A program made the translations under genes and the position numbers. Under the pieces are notes generated by a model. It was not told where the DNA came from. It was given only the letters and a program-made list of their open reading frames with translations, and did no database searches. This document shows, piece by piece, positions 12,165 to 25,327 of a DNA stretch of 64,000 nt. The stretch covers positions 38,243,634-38,307,633 of the forward strand of contig NC_134014.1 of the NCBI RefSeq assembly GCF_040712315.1. Reading direction: 5' to 3'. How positions within the stretch are numbered: the first letter of the stretch is position 1; the number at the start of each line of letters is the position of its first letter. The stretch is from Castanea sativa. Its lineage: Eukaryota; Streptophyta; Magnoliopsida; Fagales; Fagaceae.

Positions 12165-12886
12165 CTAGGCGTGGTGCAAGCAAGTGGTTTATTTTTTATG
12201 ATTTAAAAGTCAAGCTCTAACTATGGTCATCCGGTCTAACTGCAGTTCAAGAGGTCACTAATTATTTGAAAATTGCGGTTTTTACATACTTTAAAAACTG
12301 GAAGTAAGATAAATATTTGGAAAGATAGACTTTGGGTTGTTACTCCTGTTTGGTGCAGTTTCTCTTTGCCATTAGAGAAAGAGATACTCATTAGTCCATA
12401 CTTTTCTAGGTGTGGTGCATGCAAATGGTTTATTTTTTATGATTTAAAAGTCTAGCTCTGACTGTTGTCAAGGTCTAACTGCAGTTCAAGAGGTTCACTA
12501 ATTATATGAAAATTGCGGTTTTAGACGTTTAAAAAACTGAAAGTAAGATATATATTTGGAAAGATAGACTTTGGGTGGTTACTCCTAATTGGTGTGGTTT
12601 CTCTTTGCCAATAGAGAAGAGATACTCGTTAGTCCATACTTTTCTAGGCGTGGTACATGCAAATGGTTTATTTTTTATTATTTAAAAGTCTAGTTTTGAC
12701 TCTGATCATCCGGTCTAATTGCAGTTCAAGAGGTTCACTAATTATTTGAAAATTGCAGTTTTAGATGCTTAAAAAACTGGAGGTAAAATAAACATTCGAA
12801 AAGATAAACTTTGGACGGTTACTCTAGCTTGGTGTGGTTTCTCTTTGCCATTAGAGAAGAGGTACTTATTAGTCCATACTTTTCTA
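12165..12886 (+). repeat. Tandem repeat, three copies of about 240 bp
   Basis: Unit starts are at CTAGG 12165, 12406 and 12644, and the last copy ends at about 12886 (periods 241, 238, about 242). Each unit carries GTGGTTTATTTTTTATGATT-like sequence, TCTAACTGCAGTTCAAGAGG, GGAAAGATAGACTTTGG and TTTCTCTTTGCCA. The copies differ by scattered substitutions and small indels. No reading frame stays open across units. Confidence 0.9.
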
Positions 12887-13923
12887 TTACAGGTTTGTAT
12901 GTGGTTGCCTCACGTTACTTGTTACTTCTCCCAACCTGAACTAACTGAAATTCTATATTGTGGCGTGAACTCTGGAATTATAAGATTGTTGTTCAAATTA
13001 ATGGAAAATGAAAAAATTGGGCACAGAACCCAAGTCAATTTCAAGAAATATGACGTTATTTTGACCAATTAATTACGTAATATGTACCATATTTTGCAGG
13101 CAAATATGATCTGAGGGCCATGTAACGGAGCTGACCCCGTAAAGTAACCTCCATAATGAAGTTTTGGAAATTAATTTTCGGCACTTTGTCAGATGAATGG
13201 ACACATGCATCTGTACAAAAACAGCTGCATGACAACATTGACTTTTACTACATGTTATATATTCTCTAAAAAAAAAAATAGGAATAGATAATGTTATAAT
13301 GTGAAACTGAAAAACATTCCCCCCCCCCCCCCCCTTTTCAAAAAAAGAAAAACATTCTCCCACATAAATCCTGCCTTATGAAGTTATGATAATTGAAATG
13401 AGAAAGAATATCCGTTAATGATTTCAATTGAGAAAACAGCTCGATTACTAAGGAAAATTAATGGCGGTAGTTGCCTAAAGAAGTGGTTGACAACTTTATT
13501 AAATATGAAAGATTCTAACAATAATGATGAGAACAAATCACATAACCATAATGATAAACCAGCTAGGACATAATTTAATTATAGTGTAAATGGCTTTAAT
13601 TTGATGGAGAAAATGAAACTACACATGATATTATCCGATCTCTTTATTAGGAAAATCAGATTTGAATTCTGCCTTTATTTATTGTAACAATTAAAAAAAA
13701 AATGATTTAGGGGTAGATCAAATTTTATGTACAACAATTAGATTAAGTAATAAAAAATAAAGACACTTTATTTAGGGTGTTGTACTCATACCGTATCCAT
13801 ATCATATTAGTATTGTACTAGTCATTTTATATTATAATTTTTTTTAAATTGCTTGTGTTGTTATGTCAAATTTGTGTTTGTATTCATAGTCATATCTGTG
13901 TCTGTATCTGTGCATCCTAGATT
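12887..13923. other. Intergenic DNA with a poly(C) run
   Basis: No gene recognised. A run of about 17 C sits at 13319-13335. Short ORFs here (75-96 aa) have no recognisable content. Confidence 0.5.
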
Positions 13924-13937
13924 AAGCACGAGCTAAG

Positions 13938-14127
13938 TAATCACCGCACACCCTTGGTGCAGTGGCCACTCCACATGTATAAATGCTTGTGGGGTGTGGG
14001 GTGTGGGGTGTGAAGGGTAAGGGTCGGGGTTCAAGTCTCTAGGAGGAAGTTTCATGCACATATACACTTAGATTAGGTTAAAGTAGAAATTCTATCTTGT
14101 ATAAAAAATAATAAATAAATAAATAAA
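13938..14127 (+). mobile_element. tRNA-derived SINE with 14-bp target duplication
   Basis: The body opens with a box A-like TTGGTGCAGTGG and has a box B-like GGGGTTCAAGTCTC about 80 bp further on. A GGGGTGTG triplication lies between them, and an AATAAATAAATAAA tail closes it. Flanks are AAGCACGAGCTAAG (13924-13937) and AAGCACGACCTAAG (14128-14141), one mismatch in 14. Together the boxes, the A-rich tail and the duplication identify a retroposed SINE of 190 bp. Confidence 0.85.
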
Positions 14128-14141
14128 AAGCACGACCTAAG

Positions 14142-16674
14142 CAAAAGCATAATTTAGTTTTCAAAATTTATATCGTAGAAGAATTTGAGGATTAAAAATG
14201 GAAGGGATATATAACTAAGAACAAAACTGTAAAAACAACAGTTACAGAGAATAAAAAATACATGGTCTGATCTGAGTCTGTAAGATGAAGTGAAATAATG
14301 ACAACTAGGATTAGGAAAAAAAGAAAAAAAGAACAGAAAAGGGGAATAGAGAATATTTGTAAGAGTTGGCATGTGACTTGGGTACAACCACAACAACAGC
14401 ACCAGTCACAGCAACCGAAATTTGTGGGGACTTGCTGCTTGTCGTGTTTCTTCAAATCCTGTAACGGAACAGATAAAAGCAGTGGACAAAGTCATATACA
14501 AACATTTTAGCCCCTAGAATTTCATTTCATGTCAGCACTTCCATGTCTTTGCTTATCTTCTTCTGACTCTCTTGGATTCCCTTTTATCCCTTTGCCTTCA
14601 ACCAAAAGATTAATTATTAACTGCAACTATCTTACAGATGTGGCATACTGCTTCTGCTTGTTTAGCTTAACTGACATATGCGTCAACTATCAGTCTAATT
14701 TTCCTCCACTCTAAGAAAATATAATAGAAAATCATAAGTTCAAACACAATCATAACTATCATTTAATAATAAAAAATCTATATGTTTTGTTATTTAATGA
14801 TGTAACAATGAAGTCTTCGTTCATGCACGGACTAAGGTAATCTTTTGCAAAGATGGATGATTGTCCACGCCATCTACCTTCAGGGTAGTGACTAGTGAGC
14901 CCAAAATGAGAGAGAGTAATTTGGTGTGTGTCATCTAGCTAATCTTATTGATAATCACATTGTTGGTGGACTAATTTAATGGATATAGTATCTTTTTTCC
15001 CTCATTAAACTCGTACCATCAAGAATATTCCACTAAGCCCCCTAGACTACCTCAACCTCAAGATCATCTTACTTGAGTATTTAATAAAGTTAGAAATTTT
15101 ACTATTGATGATGCTTATTGCAATCTTGGTAAGACTCTATTTGTTTCATTGTATAATGTTTTTCAAAAAATATTTTCAACATTTTTTAGTGGTCGTTTTG
15201 TTGTAAAACCTTGGTTAATCTTTAAAAAAAAAAAACATTTTCTCTTGAGTAAAGAACACAGTTGTAAAAATTGTAAAATATTTTACCAAAACTTTTTTTA
15301 TAAAACATTTTCCAAACTAAGGCTCAAGCAACCACCCCTTTTCCGACTTTCTTGCAAAAATCCCCCTACCCTCCTTTCTCTCTTTCTCGCACACAAAAGA
15401 TGTTGATAATGGGGCACAAGGTCATTAGTGCAATGGCACGGGATGAGTAGTGGCCGCCAATGGTGGCTAGTTGGGAGGTGGCGCTCATTAGAAAACTCAG
15501 CTTGATGGACTTTGCAATCAACATAAATAGTCGACGTTCCAATGGTTTATGTGTGGATCTAGCCGAGTGTATGCCAATTTGGTTATTTTGTGTATGGATA
15601 CAATTGATTTTGCACCAATCTAGTTGTTTTGAGTGCGGTTCTAATAGGGTTTGCACCAATCTAGCGGGTCATGAGATTTAGTGGATTAGATTATGAGATA
15701 GGAAATTTTTTTCAATTTTTACGTTGTACCAAAAAACTTGTTTAGGAACATAACCAAATACCAAAAAAGAAAACATTTTACAGCAAAACAAATGAAGCCT
15801 TATTAATGTGTTTCGTTTAGTTTTTTTTTTTTAAGTTTTCCGAAAAAAAAATTTTACCCCATCATGTGAAGATTTATAAAATTATCCACATAAATTATTC
15901 AAATAAATTACATAACTTATTAAATAAATCATGAGGCTAAAACTAGACATAAATGGTGTATCAATCTCTACAAAGTGAGGGAATTTTTCTCTAAACCCGA
16001 TTAGAATTAAACTCCCTCCCCCCACCCACTTCTTTATTGTTTAAACAATTGTGCGTGTACTCGTGTAATGTAGTCATGACCTATGAATTCAAATTTATGA
16101 AACTTTTTATGAAGATTTTGAATGCAGATAGGATGCGTGTCCTCAAACAAAAGTATTCAGTGGACATAAATGAGAAAGTGAGTGAAATTATATCTTGGAT
16201 GGAAGAAGTAAGAGTGAAAGAGGTGACAAGGGTTGACTTGTCTAGTTAAAAAGGGTTTTTATTCTTTTACTATAAAGTGTAGTGAAATTATTACAATTGC
16301 TTGACAGACTTCCACTCTCATAGTCGTAGAGGATGGATCCCACCCTGTGTGGAAATTGGAATCCATGAATGGAATTTCGAGGATTCGGCCAAGACACATT
16401 TATTTGATTTCTCTTACAGATGAATGTTGCATTAAACCATCACCCAATAAAATTTGTTGAATTTAATGACATTACATTACCTGCTTTCTTCATTGCCTTT
16501 TCGTATAATTTATGACTCCTCAAAATGTCATAAATTTTGAGCTTCTTCTTGTACTTCTTGTCCCATCTTATTAAAAGAGTTTGTGGATTATTCTAATTTT
16601 TATCATGCAGAGTATGCCACGGTATATTTGGCTCAAACTATATAACTATTATTAATGTTGAGCTATATCAGCAA
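14142..16674. other. Intergenic DNA without recognisable genes
   Basis: The short ORFs here (60-97 aa on both strands) show low-complexity or T-run-driven composition and no known motif. I see no repeats beyond A/T runs. Confidence 0.5.
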
Positions 16675-16691
16675 GCTGGAATAGCTCAGTT

Positions 16692-16724
<33 letters not shown>

Positions 16725-16748
16725 GAGGTTCAAGCCCTCCTTCTAGCG
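16675..16748 (+). tRNA. tRNA-Asn (anticodon GTT)
   Basis: A 74-nt cloverleaf without intron. The acceptor stem pairs GCTGGAA with TTCTAGC and the discriminator is G. The D arm is AGCTCAGTTGGTTAGAGC (box A), the anticodon loop CTGTTAA reads GTT, and the T arm is GGAGGTTCAAGCCCTCC (box B). Just upstream is CAA, and an AT-rich TATATAACTATT lies about 30 bp before the gene, as is common for plant pol III tRNA genes. A T-run (TCTTTTCTTTTT) about 15 bp downstream can end transcription. The sequence is the standard nuclear type. Confidence 0.97.
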
Positions 16749-18482
16749 ACATAAGATCTTCTTTTCTTTTTCTTCTTCAACCACAAAGCCCAAGCTCGTA
16801 TCCTAATGAGTTATGACCCACAAAGATCGGGCCTCTTTTCTGGACCAACCCGGCCAGTTGTGGGCTTAGAATTATGGACCGTGCTAATTAACTGTAAGAG
16901 CCTTCTGGGTTTTGGCTGTAATGTCTTAACAACTCTGAGTGCAATCTCCAAGAAAATGACACACAATTGCGTTGGTAGAGGTCCTAGATAGAAGAGGAAG
17001 TATTCAAAATGCATCGGTGGCCAAGTTTGTCTCTCAAACATCGCATTCTATCATGTTTATATCTTTAGGCCTCACTTTGTGGCTAAGAAAATGTGAAGAT
17101 CGGATAGGGTTTTCATGGCTGGTTTTGGTGGTGTTGTATCTCTAGTCCACAATTTTAAATAATTATTTCATTTATATATTATGTCTTATTGTGCATAAGC
17201 AGTTGGATAAACAAGTTCTCGAGTTTTATTTTTTTTTTTTTAATACAATAAAATTTTAATATATATGTCGATTTTACAAATTGAGTTAAATGGAATCTAC
17301 AATAAGTTTAGAGCTTATGCTTAGATTTAAGTCTTTTATTCAAGTTGTTGATCACTTTTGACCTTCAACAAAGCATCAATATATGCTCAGATTAATTTTG
17401 ACTCTTAATGAATACAATCAAATTATATAATTGCTCCTGGAATAACAATTATAAAATAATTTCACTGATATAGTAAAATTTCTAATGCAAGACTCTTAAA
17501 TGCACAAGATTAAAAATAACTCATTATGTCATTTTAACATGCAAGTGATCTTACACATAAAATTTTGGCTAAAAACATTCATTAAAATGAACCATGAAAC
17601 ATACAAAATTTCATTTTTGTTTATTTTTTTACAATAGTAAGTACTAAGTATAAATGAAAAAGTACCATTATAATTCAAATTTTGATTATATTTTGTTATC
17701 ATTAGTATTGGAATTTTTGTTTTTATTCATCAATAAGAGGAAGTCTTTTCCCCTCACTTAAAACCATCTCCTTTTGGCAAATTTCTTATGGAGTTTATGA
17801 ATTATTAAGCTATTTGACACCCATATCAACACAACTTATATAACCTCTAGATATAGGGAGCACAAGTCATCCATACAGTATTGTAGAGAATCCATAATTC
17901 AATGCATATATTAAATCAAGAAATAACAAGATTGTCATGTGTTTGGAGTTCATAATTTTTTTTTGTAACAGGGAATTGACACCCTTGACGCGAGGGTTAA
18001 TCTGACAGAATTTTCTCCAAATCAAATTCAATTTAAAAGAAAGTTTTGTGTATTTGAGATTAGCAAAAAATAAAAAATAAAAAAAGTTGTGTATTTAAAT
18101 TTCGTTGCAGCATGTAATTTTAAGAGTCAAATCAAATGAACTATCTCCATTATAATTTTATAGATTATCAAAATTGTCATTTGGAGTAAAACTTTGTCTA
18201 ATTGATCAAATCCATTAATCACAAAAATTCATGTCATATAAAGAGAAAGGTGAAGGAAATAGATATGGTGGGGCCCTGCGACTATGCTCTGTTTGTGAAG
18301 CTAAGAGGAACCAGAGCCAGAGAGTGGGATAACGAATACATCAGCAACCACCAAAACCAAACCTCGGGCAGCGACAAATCCCAACCCAAAATCTCACCAC
18401 CCCCATATACCACACACACACCCCGATACATTAACAAAGCGAGATAGAGAGCTTTTAGAGAGAGAGAGAGAGAGACAGAGAT
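16749..18482. other. Intergenic DNA and SHMT promoter/5' leader
   Basis: No gene seen from 16749 to about 18200. The part just before the SHMT start (18230-18482) is GC-richer and C/A-rich. It ends in a GA repeat (18457-18480) directly before the ATG, typical of a plant 5' leader. No clear TATA box was found. Confidence 0.55.
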
Positions 18483-18580
18483 ATGGCAATGGCAATGGCG
18501 CTTCGCAGGCTTGCCTCATCCATTGACAAGCCAATTCGCCCTCTCTTCAATGGCGGTTCCCTCTATTACATGGTTCTCTT

Positions 18581-18619
<39 letters not shown>

Positions 18620-21600
18620 CTTTGTGTTCCTGTTCCTAAACATTAACTTTCTTACAACTTATTGTCGTTGGTTTTGTTTCATAATTGATAGTCATCTTTG
18701 CCTAACGAGGCTGTGTACGAGAAGGAAAAAACCCGTGTCGCTGTAAGCTTATTTCTTTAATCTCCAGTTCCACTCCACCATAGCTTTATTATATATGCAC
18801 TTCTGTTTATGTTTTATTACACATGTACGTGTTCACTGCATTTCCTAGGCCTACTTTGCTCTGTTTTTTTTTTTTTTTTTTTTGTATTACTATTACTTAT
18901 CCCTTACTAGTGTTTTTTTTTTAATACAGTGGCCGAAGCAATTGAATGCTCCCCTGGAGGCTGTTGATCCCGAGATTGCTAACATTATAGAGCTAGAGAA
19001 AGCTAGACAATGGAAGGTACGCTTACTCATTCTCTGTTAATCTTTGGACATATTGTGCTCATTTGTTAGTTTGATTAACAACTCATACATTTGAGGTTGA
19101 TTTTAATTCAAATTCCGGTAAACAAATCACCATATAATGTAAAGTGCAGTAAAATAAACAACACAGGCAATTTGTTTACGGACTGAAAAACCAATGGACA
19201 ATTCTAATGGAAAAAACGTTGTCACCAACCCAATAGAATTGAAATTTATACAACTGATTGCTACCCTTGGTAGCAGTACTTATATATGTGACCCCACACT
19301 GCTCCAAGCTACTTGGACTCTTCTAATCTGGAATCTCTAGCAAGAAATGCATCTGTGACTTCAATGACCACTTTGAAAACTCTTCCATGTTGTACAATAG
19401 GTAAAACACTGTAGCTTTTGCCTTGATCGCCAAACAAAAGCTTCCTCTTGAGGTTTGAATTATGAACTCATATTGTGAAATTAGGTTTAGCGTTTTCTCT
19501 TCTGTAGCACATGGCACAAGCTGTCTAAACCTCTATTTTCATCAACTATTATGTGCTCTTATATAATTTAGCATGTACAGCACAAAGTCCCACTTAACAA
19601 CTAGATAAGTGTGCATTTTGGCACAAATTAAAAAACCAGCTTTTTTTTTTACTATTTAGCTTATTTTTGTTATTATTCATAGGTCCCACTGCACTTTTGG
19701 TACTATATATGGGTCTCACTGTACTATTTCAAGTAACTTTTACCTTTGTTTACGGTACTTTTGGCAAAAAAATTTCAATTTCAGCTAAATAATTTATTCC
19801 CAAACGGACGCTTAATGGGCTTGTCAGCTTGATGAGACTTAGGTTTCCCAATCCTTGATTGAAAGAGGCTTATTTACAAGTCGATTGAGAGAGAATAAAA
19901 TTTTTTTTTTTTAAAAACCGCAATTGCCATTATCTTGAGCTGAATCTTAGACTTGGTCTTGAACTTGATTTACAATGTTACAACTCAATCAAGACCTACA
20001 TTGTCATGGATTTGCCAGCACAATACCTAACTTCTTTTTTCTTTTTTTGTGGAGGGGTGAAACTTTCTATGTGTTTGTGTAATTCATTTAAAAAGTTAAT
20101 AAATTCTTAGTTTTTTGTACCCTTTATGTGAGAACATAATATTGAATTTATTTATTTTCTTTTGTAAAGTAGTGTGAAAAACAAAATTCATTTAAGCCGC
20201 ATAGTTGTCTTAGGTTTATGGAAAAATTTAAGAATAGAATTAAATTTTTTCTTTTCTTTCATACTCTAGGTGATAGATGAAGGATTAGGGGTTTTGCTAT
20301 TGCACAAATGTGTAATTACAGTTTATTGTGTAATCTAATATCTTATTGGAATTCATTATTGTGTTGGTAAAGGGGCTAGAACTCATTCCCTCAGAGAACT
20401 TCACTTCTGTCTCTGTAATGGAAGCAGTTGGATCTATCATGACTAACAAATACAGTGAAGGGTATCCTGGAGCTAGATACTATGGAGGAAATGAGTACGT
20501 GGAGTCTTCTTCATCCCTTGCTTGTGCTTGTCATGGATTGTGATTAGCATTTTTTTGACCCCTTTAAATTTTTATTTTTGAACTTCCCGGTTAAATTTTG
20601 ACACAGATAAGCATGGAACTCCCTCACATTTCAGGTACATTGACATGGCAGAATCCTTATGCCAGAAGCGTGCTCTGGAAGCATTTCGTTTGGATCCAGC
20701 AAAATGGGGAGGTGAATATGCGCTACTGTTCTTGCTGATACATGCGCATGAAATTTGTCTCAAAACCTTTCTGAATCAAATAAATGGTTAGCTGTAACTA
20801 TGTTTAGGGATGGAATTTTACATGAAATTACCTGTTCTTATGTCTCATGGACATGATAAGAAGTAACTTACTAAATTTTAGGTTTGCTGGCAAATGGAGA
20901 TGTGTTATTTGGACGGTTTCTTAATAGGAATTTTAATGGGCTTGACTTTTCTTAGTGTGTGATGTATAACAAGTTCTCCTAAATTCATATCACCTTTGTC
21001 ATTGTAGTGAACGTGCAGCCTCTATCTGGCTCTCCAGCCAATTTTCAAGTTTACACTGCGTTGTTAAAACCTCATGATCGAATCATGGCACTTGATCTTC
21101 CTCATGGTGGGCATCTATCCCATGGATATCAGGTATTTACAGCTTTCATATATATGAATTTGGATTTTATCTCCCTTGAAGATCAGTAGGCATCATTTCC
21201 CCAAATTTCGGTAACATTTCTTTTATTTGGGAAGTTGTCATAGCTGTGTAGCGTACGATGATCATAAAATTTAATCTTGTTGAGTTTTGAACTTTAAAGT
21301 GGATTTAGTCTTTTTGTCTTGTAACAAATTTTTATTAACTCTCCTTGTTTGTGACACTATTTTTGGCTTGTCTTATAACCTTACATTGCTTCTTTTGCTG
21401 CTGTACAGACTGACACCAAAAAGATATCTGCAGTCTCTATATTTTTTGAGACAATGCCATATCGATTGGATGAGAGCACTGGCTATATTGACTATGACCA
21501 GGTAGCTTTGCAGCCCAACTCCCTTATTTATTTTCAAATCCCCCATATCTATGTGTAAGAGTAAATTGTGTAACATGAAAAGATGTGAATTACAGATGGA

Positions 21601-23993
21601 GAAAAGTGCCACACTATTCAGACCAAAGTTGATAGTAGCTGGTGCTAGTGCTTATGCACGGCTATATGATTATGCACGTATTCGTAAGGTAATATATTGA
21701 TCTCTATCAAGAAATTATTGTGCATTAGTGTATATGGTTTTTAGCTAATGATTGTCTTGAGAATCCAAGGTAACATTTGTTTGCTATTTGATAGGTCTGT
21801 GACAAACAGAAAGCTATATTGTTAGCAGATATGGCACACATTAGCGGGCTGGTGGCAGCTGGTGTCATCCCATCTCCTTTTGAGTATGCAGATGTAGTGA
21901 CCACCACAACTCACAAGTCACTTCGTGGGCCACGTGGAGCAATGATTTTCTTCAGGAAGGGGGTAAAAGAGATTAACAAACAAGGGAAAGAGGTATATTT
22001 GATCTTGCCATGTCGACCCCATTTTTTACTTATTATAATTTACTTTTCCCCTAATATTGTGATAAATTTTATGAAATAAATCAAAATTTTATACTTTTTG
22101 CTTTTCCTGAAGGTATTATATGATTACGAAGACAAAATAAATCAGGCTGTATTTCCTGGGCTTCAAGGTGGCCCACATAACCACACAATTTCTGGTTTAG
22201 CAGTTGCATTGAAACAGGTTGGCAGCTAATAAGATTGTCATCATTTCATTATTTCCATAATAGTAGATTTTGTTCCAATTATTTGCAGCAGAAAGGAATC
22301 CACACCACTTACAATTTTTATTAGAATTGAGGTTTTTTGGGTTGCATTGTGACTACAACCCCAAAAAAGGTTGTTTCATAGTAATGCATACTATAGTTGA
22401 CATTAAATTGATTTTGAATGTTGAAGTTCCCAACAAAGTGAGTTCTGGTTTTTTTTTTTCCTTTATTGCACATTCTAAATGGTACTAGGTTCATATTGTT
22501 TGATGGGGCAGTTGAAACATGCTGGTGCAAAGGCATTATTGCATGAATAGTGTTTTGCCTGAAGCTCGTGGTACATTTTATGAGATTCACAGAATGAGAG
22601 TGGAAGTGCCAAATTGGTTGGGAAAAAAAATGAGAATACTTTTAAAAATGTGCTTAAAAAGAAATTTTAAGGACCATCCCACCCCGCTTTTATTTTTTGG
22701 GAGGGGAGGTAAAATATATATAAAATTAGTTTGTCCTTCACTTGGGCTCTTTTCAATATTTTCAAAATCACACTTTTTATTTTCTTAATCTGCCTGGATG
22801 TAGGCTACAACTCCAGAATACAGAGCCTATCAAGAGCAAGTTCTCAGTAATTGCTCAAGATTTGCACAGGTATAATATTTATGAGATATAGCAAAACTTA
22901 TGCTTGAGTCAAAATTTTGTAGATACAAATTTACCTTGTTGGCTTACATTGGATTTTGTAATTAATATGATGTTCTCTCATCAATGGATGGTTCTAATTA
23001 ATTTGCTTCTATTATTTTATTGTTGAAATTTTGCAGACTCTGGTTGAGAAGGGTTATGAACTAGTTTCTGGTGGTACTGAGAACCACCTTGTTTTGGTGA
23101 ATTTAAAGAACAAGGTAACCAAGGCAACCTTCTTCTTTTTTTCTTTTTAATCTCTTGACTTTTCTAGAGAAGCTTCGATACTAAAATTTGTGTCTCATGA
23201 AATCACCAACACTACCAATTAGTTGTGCTTTACATTAGACAACAACTTTGAAACTAATCTGCTACTGAATTTTGGTTCAAAGACAATACCAAGTGTCCTG
23301 GCAGAATGCATTAAAGATGTCAACTCTCTCAGATAGACCTAGGATGAGTAATTAACACAACTGTTATTAATTTCTGTGTACAGGGTATTGATGGCTCCAG
23401 AGTTGAAAAGGTCTTGGAATCTGTTCACATTGCAGCCAACAAAAATACTGTTCCTGGAGATGTATCTGCCATGGTTCCTGGTGGCATCAGGATGGGTAAA
23501 GGCTTTTCATTTATCAGATTGTACTTCTTTAATTATTGCTTAATAACTTAACCTGATGAATTCTTGTGAACTTCAGGAACCCCGGCTCTTACTTCTAGGG
23601 GATTTGTTGAGGAGGATTTTGCTAAGGTAGCAGAATTCTTTGACGCTTCTGTGAAGTTGGCGGTTAAGATCAAGGCAGAAACCAAAGGTATCTTTCATAT
23701 TTAAATTTCATGCTTCTTGGTCTTGTGTTTGTCTGATCACCAGTCATATGGACATGCACACATGCTTGTGTTTGTAATGGTTGGTGTGGGGAAAATCTAG
23801 GCGCGTGAATCCTGCTTATATAGGGTTAATTGTGGTGTAAAAACCAGGAACAAAGTTGAAGGACTTCTTGGCTGTACAGTCTGCTCCTCACTTCCAATCT
23901 GAGATCACAAAGCTCCGCCATGAGGTTGAGGCATATGCAAAGCAATTTCCCACAATAGGTTTTGAGAAAGAAACCATGAAGTACAAGGACTGA
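18483..23993 (+). CDS. SHM1: Serine hydroxymethyltransferase, mitochondrial (517 aa, 15 coding exons)
   Basis: Exons: 18483-18572, 18692-18742, 18930-19016, 20373-20494, 20635-20711, 21008-21132, 21409-21501, 21596-21688, 21795-21992, 22113-22217, 22804-22869, 23037-23114, 23384-23495, 23577-23687, 23848-23993. All use GT-AG and phases close without a stop. The enzyme is PLP-dependent and interconverts serine and glycine with tetrahydrofolate; in leaf mitochondria it works with glycine decarboxylase in photorespiration. The N-terminus [13 protein letters not shown] is basic and hydroxylated, fitting a mitochondrial presequence. Motifs: [41 protein letters not shown], and the PLP lysine in [14 protein letters not shown] (K at about 287). 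The length equals that of plant mitochondrial SHMT. Which paralogue (SHM1 or SHM2) is not decided. A (CTTT)n run lies just after the first donor. Confidence 0.97.
19606..19814. mobile_element. MITE in SHMT intron 3 (TAAG-ended)
   Basis: The left end TAAGTGTGCATTTTGG matches the complement of the right end, TAAGCGTCCGTTTGGG, with a few mismatches. The 209-bp body has no ORF. No clear target duplication was seen, so the superfamily is unassigned. Confidence 0.6.
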
Positions 23994-25070
23994 GAAAGAA
24001 ATCCTGTTGTGTTAGGTAACTTATCACCTGATTATCTTTAGAGTCTTGCATTCATGCTTACGAGGCCACTGTGTAGGGTTAAATCATATTTTTTGTTTGT
24101 ACCTTTTTTAATTGAGAATAAATTATCAAGAACAAAATGGTAGAATTTCAAAGTATGTAACGAATATTAGACAATCTGACTGATGATTAAGAGACTGAAA
24201 ATAGGACCTTCTATGGGAAAAACATGGTGTTAAGTTCAGCAACTCTCACAGGTTCTGTGGCTGGGGCATAGTTTTGTGTTCATTGGGATGTGTCCATAGG
24301 AGTGTTGTGTACTTGAGTACATGCAGAGAAGAAAAATGGAGAGTCGTAGATAGGATTACCTTTGAAAAATGTTCATTTTAATGTGAAATATGTCCTTGGG
24401 CTTCAAAGCATCGTTGATACTATAAAAATGAAAAGGTAATTATGACATTATTTGCAAGAATGATCTATACATGCAGGTATTCTGCACATTAGAGGGCTAA
24501 TATAACATATTTCCAGGGCCCCAAACTAGCGTTTGATACATTTGGACTTGAGTGATACCTAAAAGTAGAAAGTAATGCTTTACTCTGCTCTTCCATTATC
24601 TACATCTTTGTAGTGTCTTTGTTTAATATCCTTTTGATTATTACTTATGAGGTAGATGGCAGATCACGTCATGTTCTGTTTATATATACTTTCAGTTATG
24701 TTCTAACTGCGCATTCTTTTTCTGGGAACAGGCTGCATAAGCAAAAATCAAGAGAGATTTCCTAGTTGACAAAGGGAGGGACCATATGTCAAGGATGCAT
24801 ATTTAGAGCCTTAATGTATAAATGCATCAAACCTTGTTCTGGATATTCATAAAGCGTATATAAACATATTAACTGAGGCTTTGCAATATCACAAACTAGC
24901 CTTGATCTGAAATGCAGCTACCTTGTTATCCCTATGATGTAATTAGTTAAGGCAAACTCTGATATGCTCTTGCACAATTGAAAATTTACCTTCATAAATC
25001 CCCTCAGCAGAGCCCTTTGGTGACAAAAGTTGCAGGGACTTTTACCAAGAGGATTTGTTGAGGTGATTAT
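23994..25070 (+). other. SHMT 3' UTR, possibly with a UTR intron, and downstream DNA
   Basis: Twenty-two bases after the stop is a good donor (TTAG|GTAACT, intron from 24016). A good acceptor lies at 24731 (GGGAACAG|GCTGCATAAG), so a 716-bp intron in the 3' UTR is possible. A likely end of transcription lies near 24820-24860. Inferred only. Confidence 0.4.
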
Positions 25071-25327
25071 GGGTCCGTTTGGATAGAACTTATTGCTGAA
25101 AACTGAAAACTAAAAATACTGTAGCAAAATAATTTTAAAATGTGTGAATAGTACTGCGGGACCCATTTTTAATAAAAAAGTTGCTGAAAAATGAAATTTG
25201 TGGGTCCGTGAACAGTGCACGAGTGCACTGTTCACGGAAGACTTGGTCAACAACTGCGGCTGGGGAAAAAAAAAAAAAAAAAGACTGAAAACGCAGCGCA
25301 AAACGTAGACGCGCTATCCAAACTCCA
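25071..25327 (+). mobile_element. MITE of the GTCCGTTTGGAT-type family (copy 2)
   Basis: It starts GGGTCCGTTTGGATAGAAC and has TTATTGCTGAAAACTGAAAA, CTGTAGCAAAATAATTTT, the palindrome GTGCACGAGTGCAC and an A-run. It ends CGCTATCCAAACTCC. The ends are inverted repeats. It lies downstream of SHMT. Confidence 0.85.

Noticed and set aside
14154..14455. Two overlapping minus ORFs with hydrophobic and aromatic runs
   Set aside because: Both are driven by T/A-rich and AAAGAAA-type sequence; no family features or gene signals.
15149..15681. Several ORFs of 70-97 aa on both strands
   Set aside because: No recognisable motif, low-complexity stretches, and mutual overlap.
16806..17041. Overlapping ORFs on both strands just after the tRNA
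   Set aside because: No motif, and a moderate GC patch alone can keep both frames open by chance.
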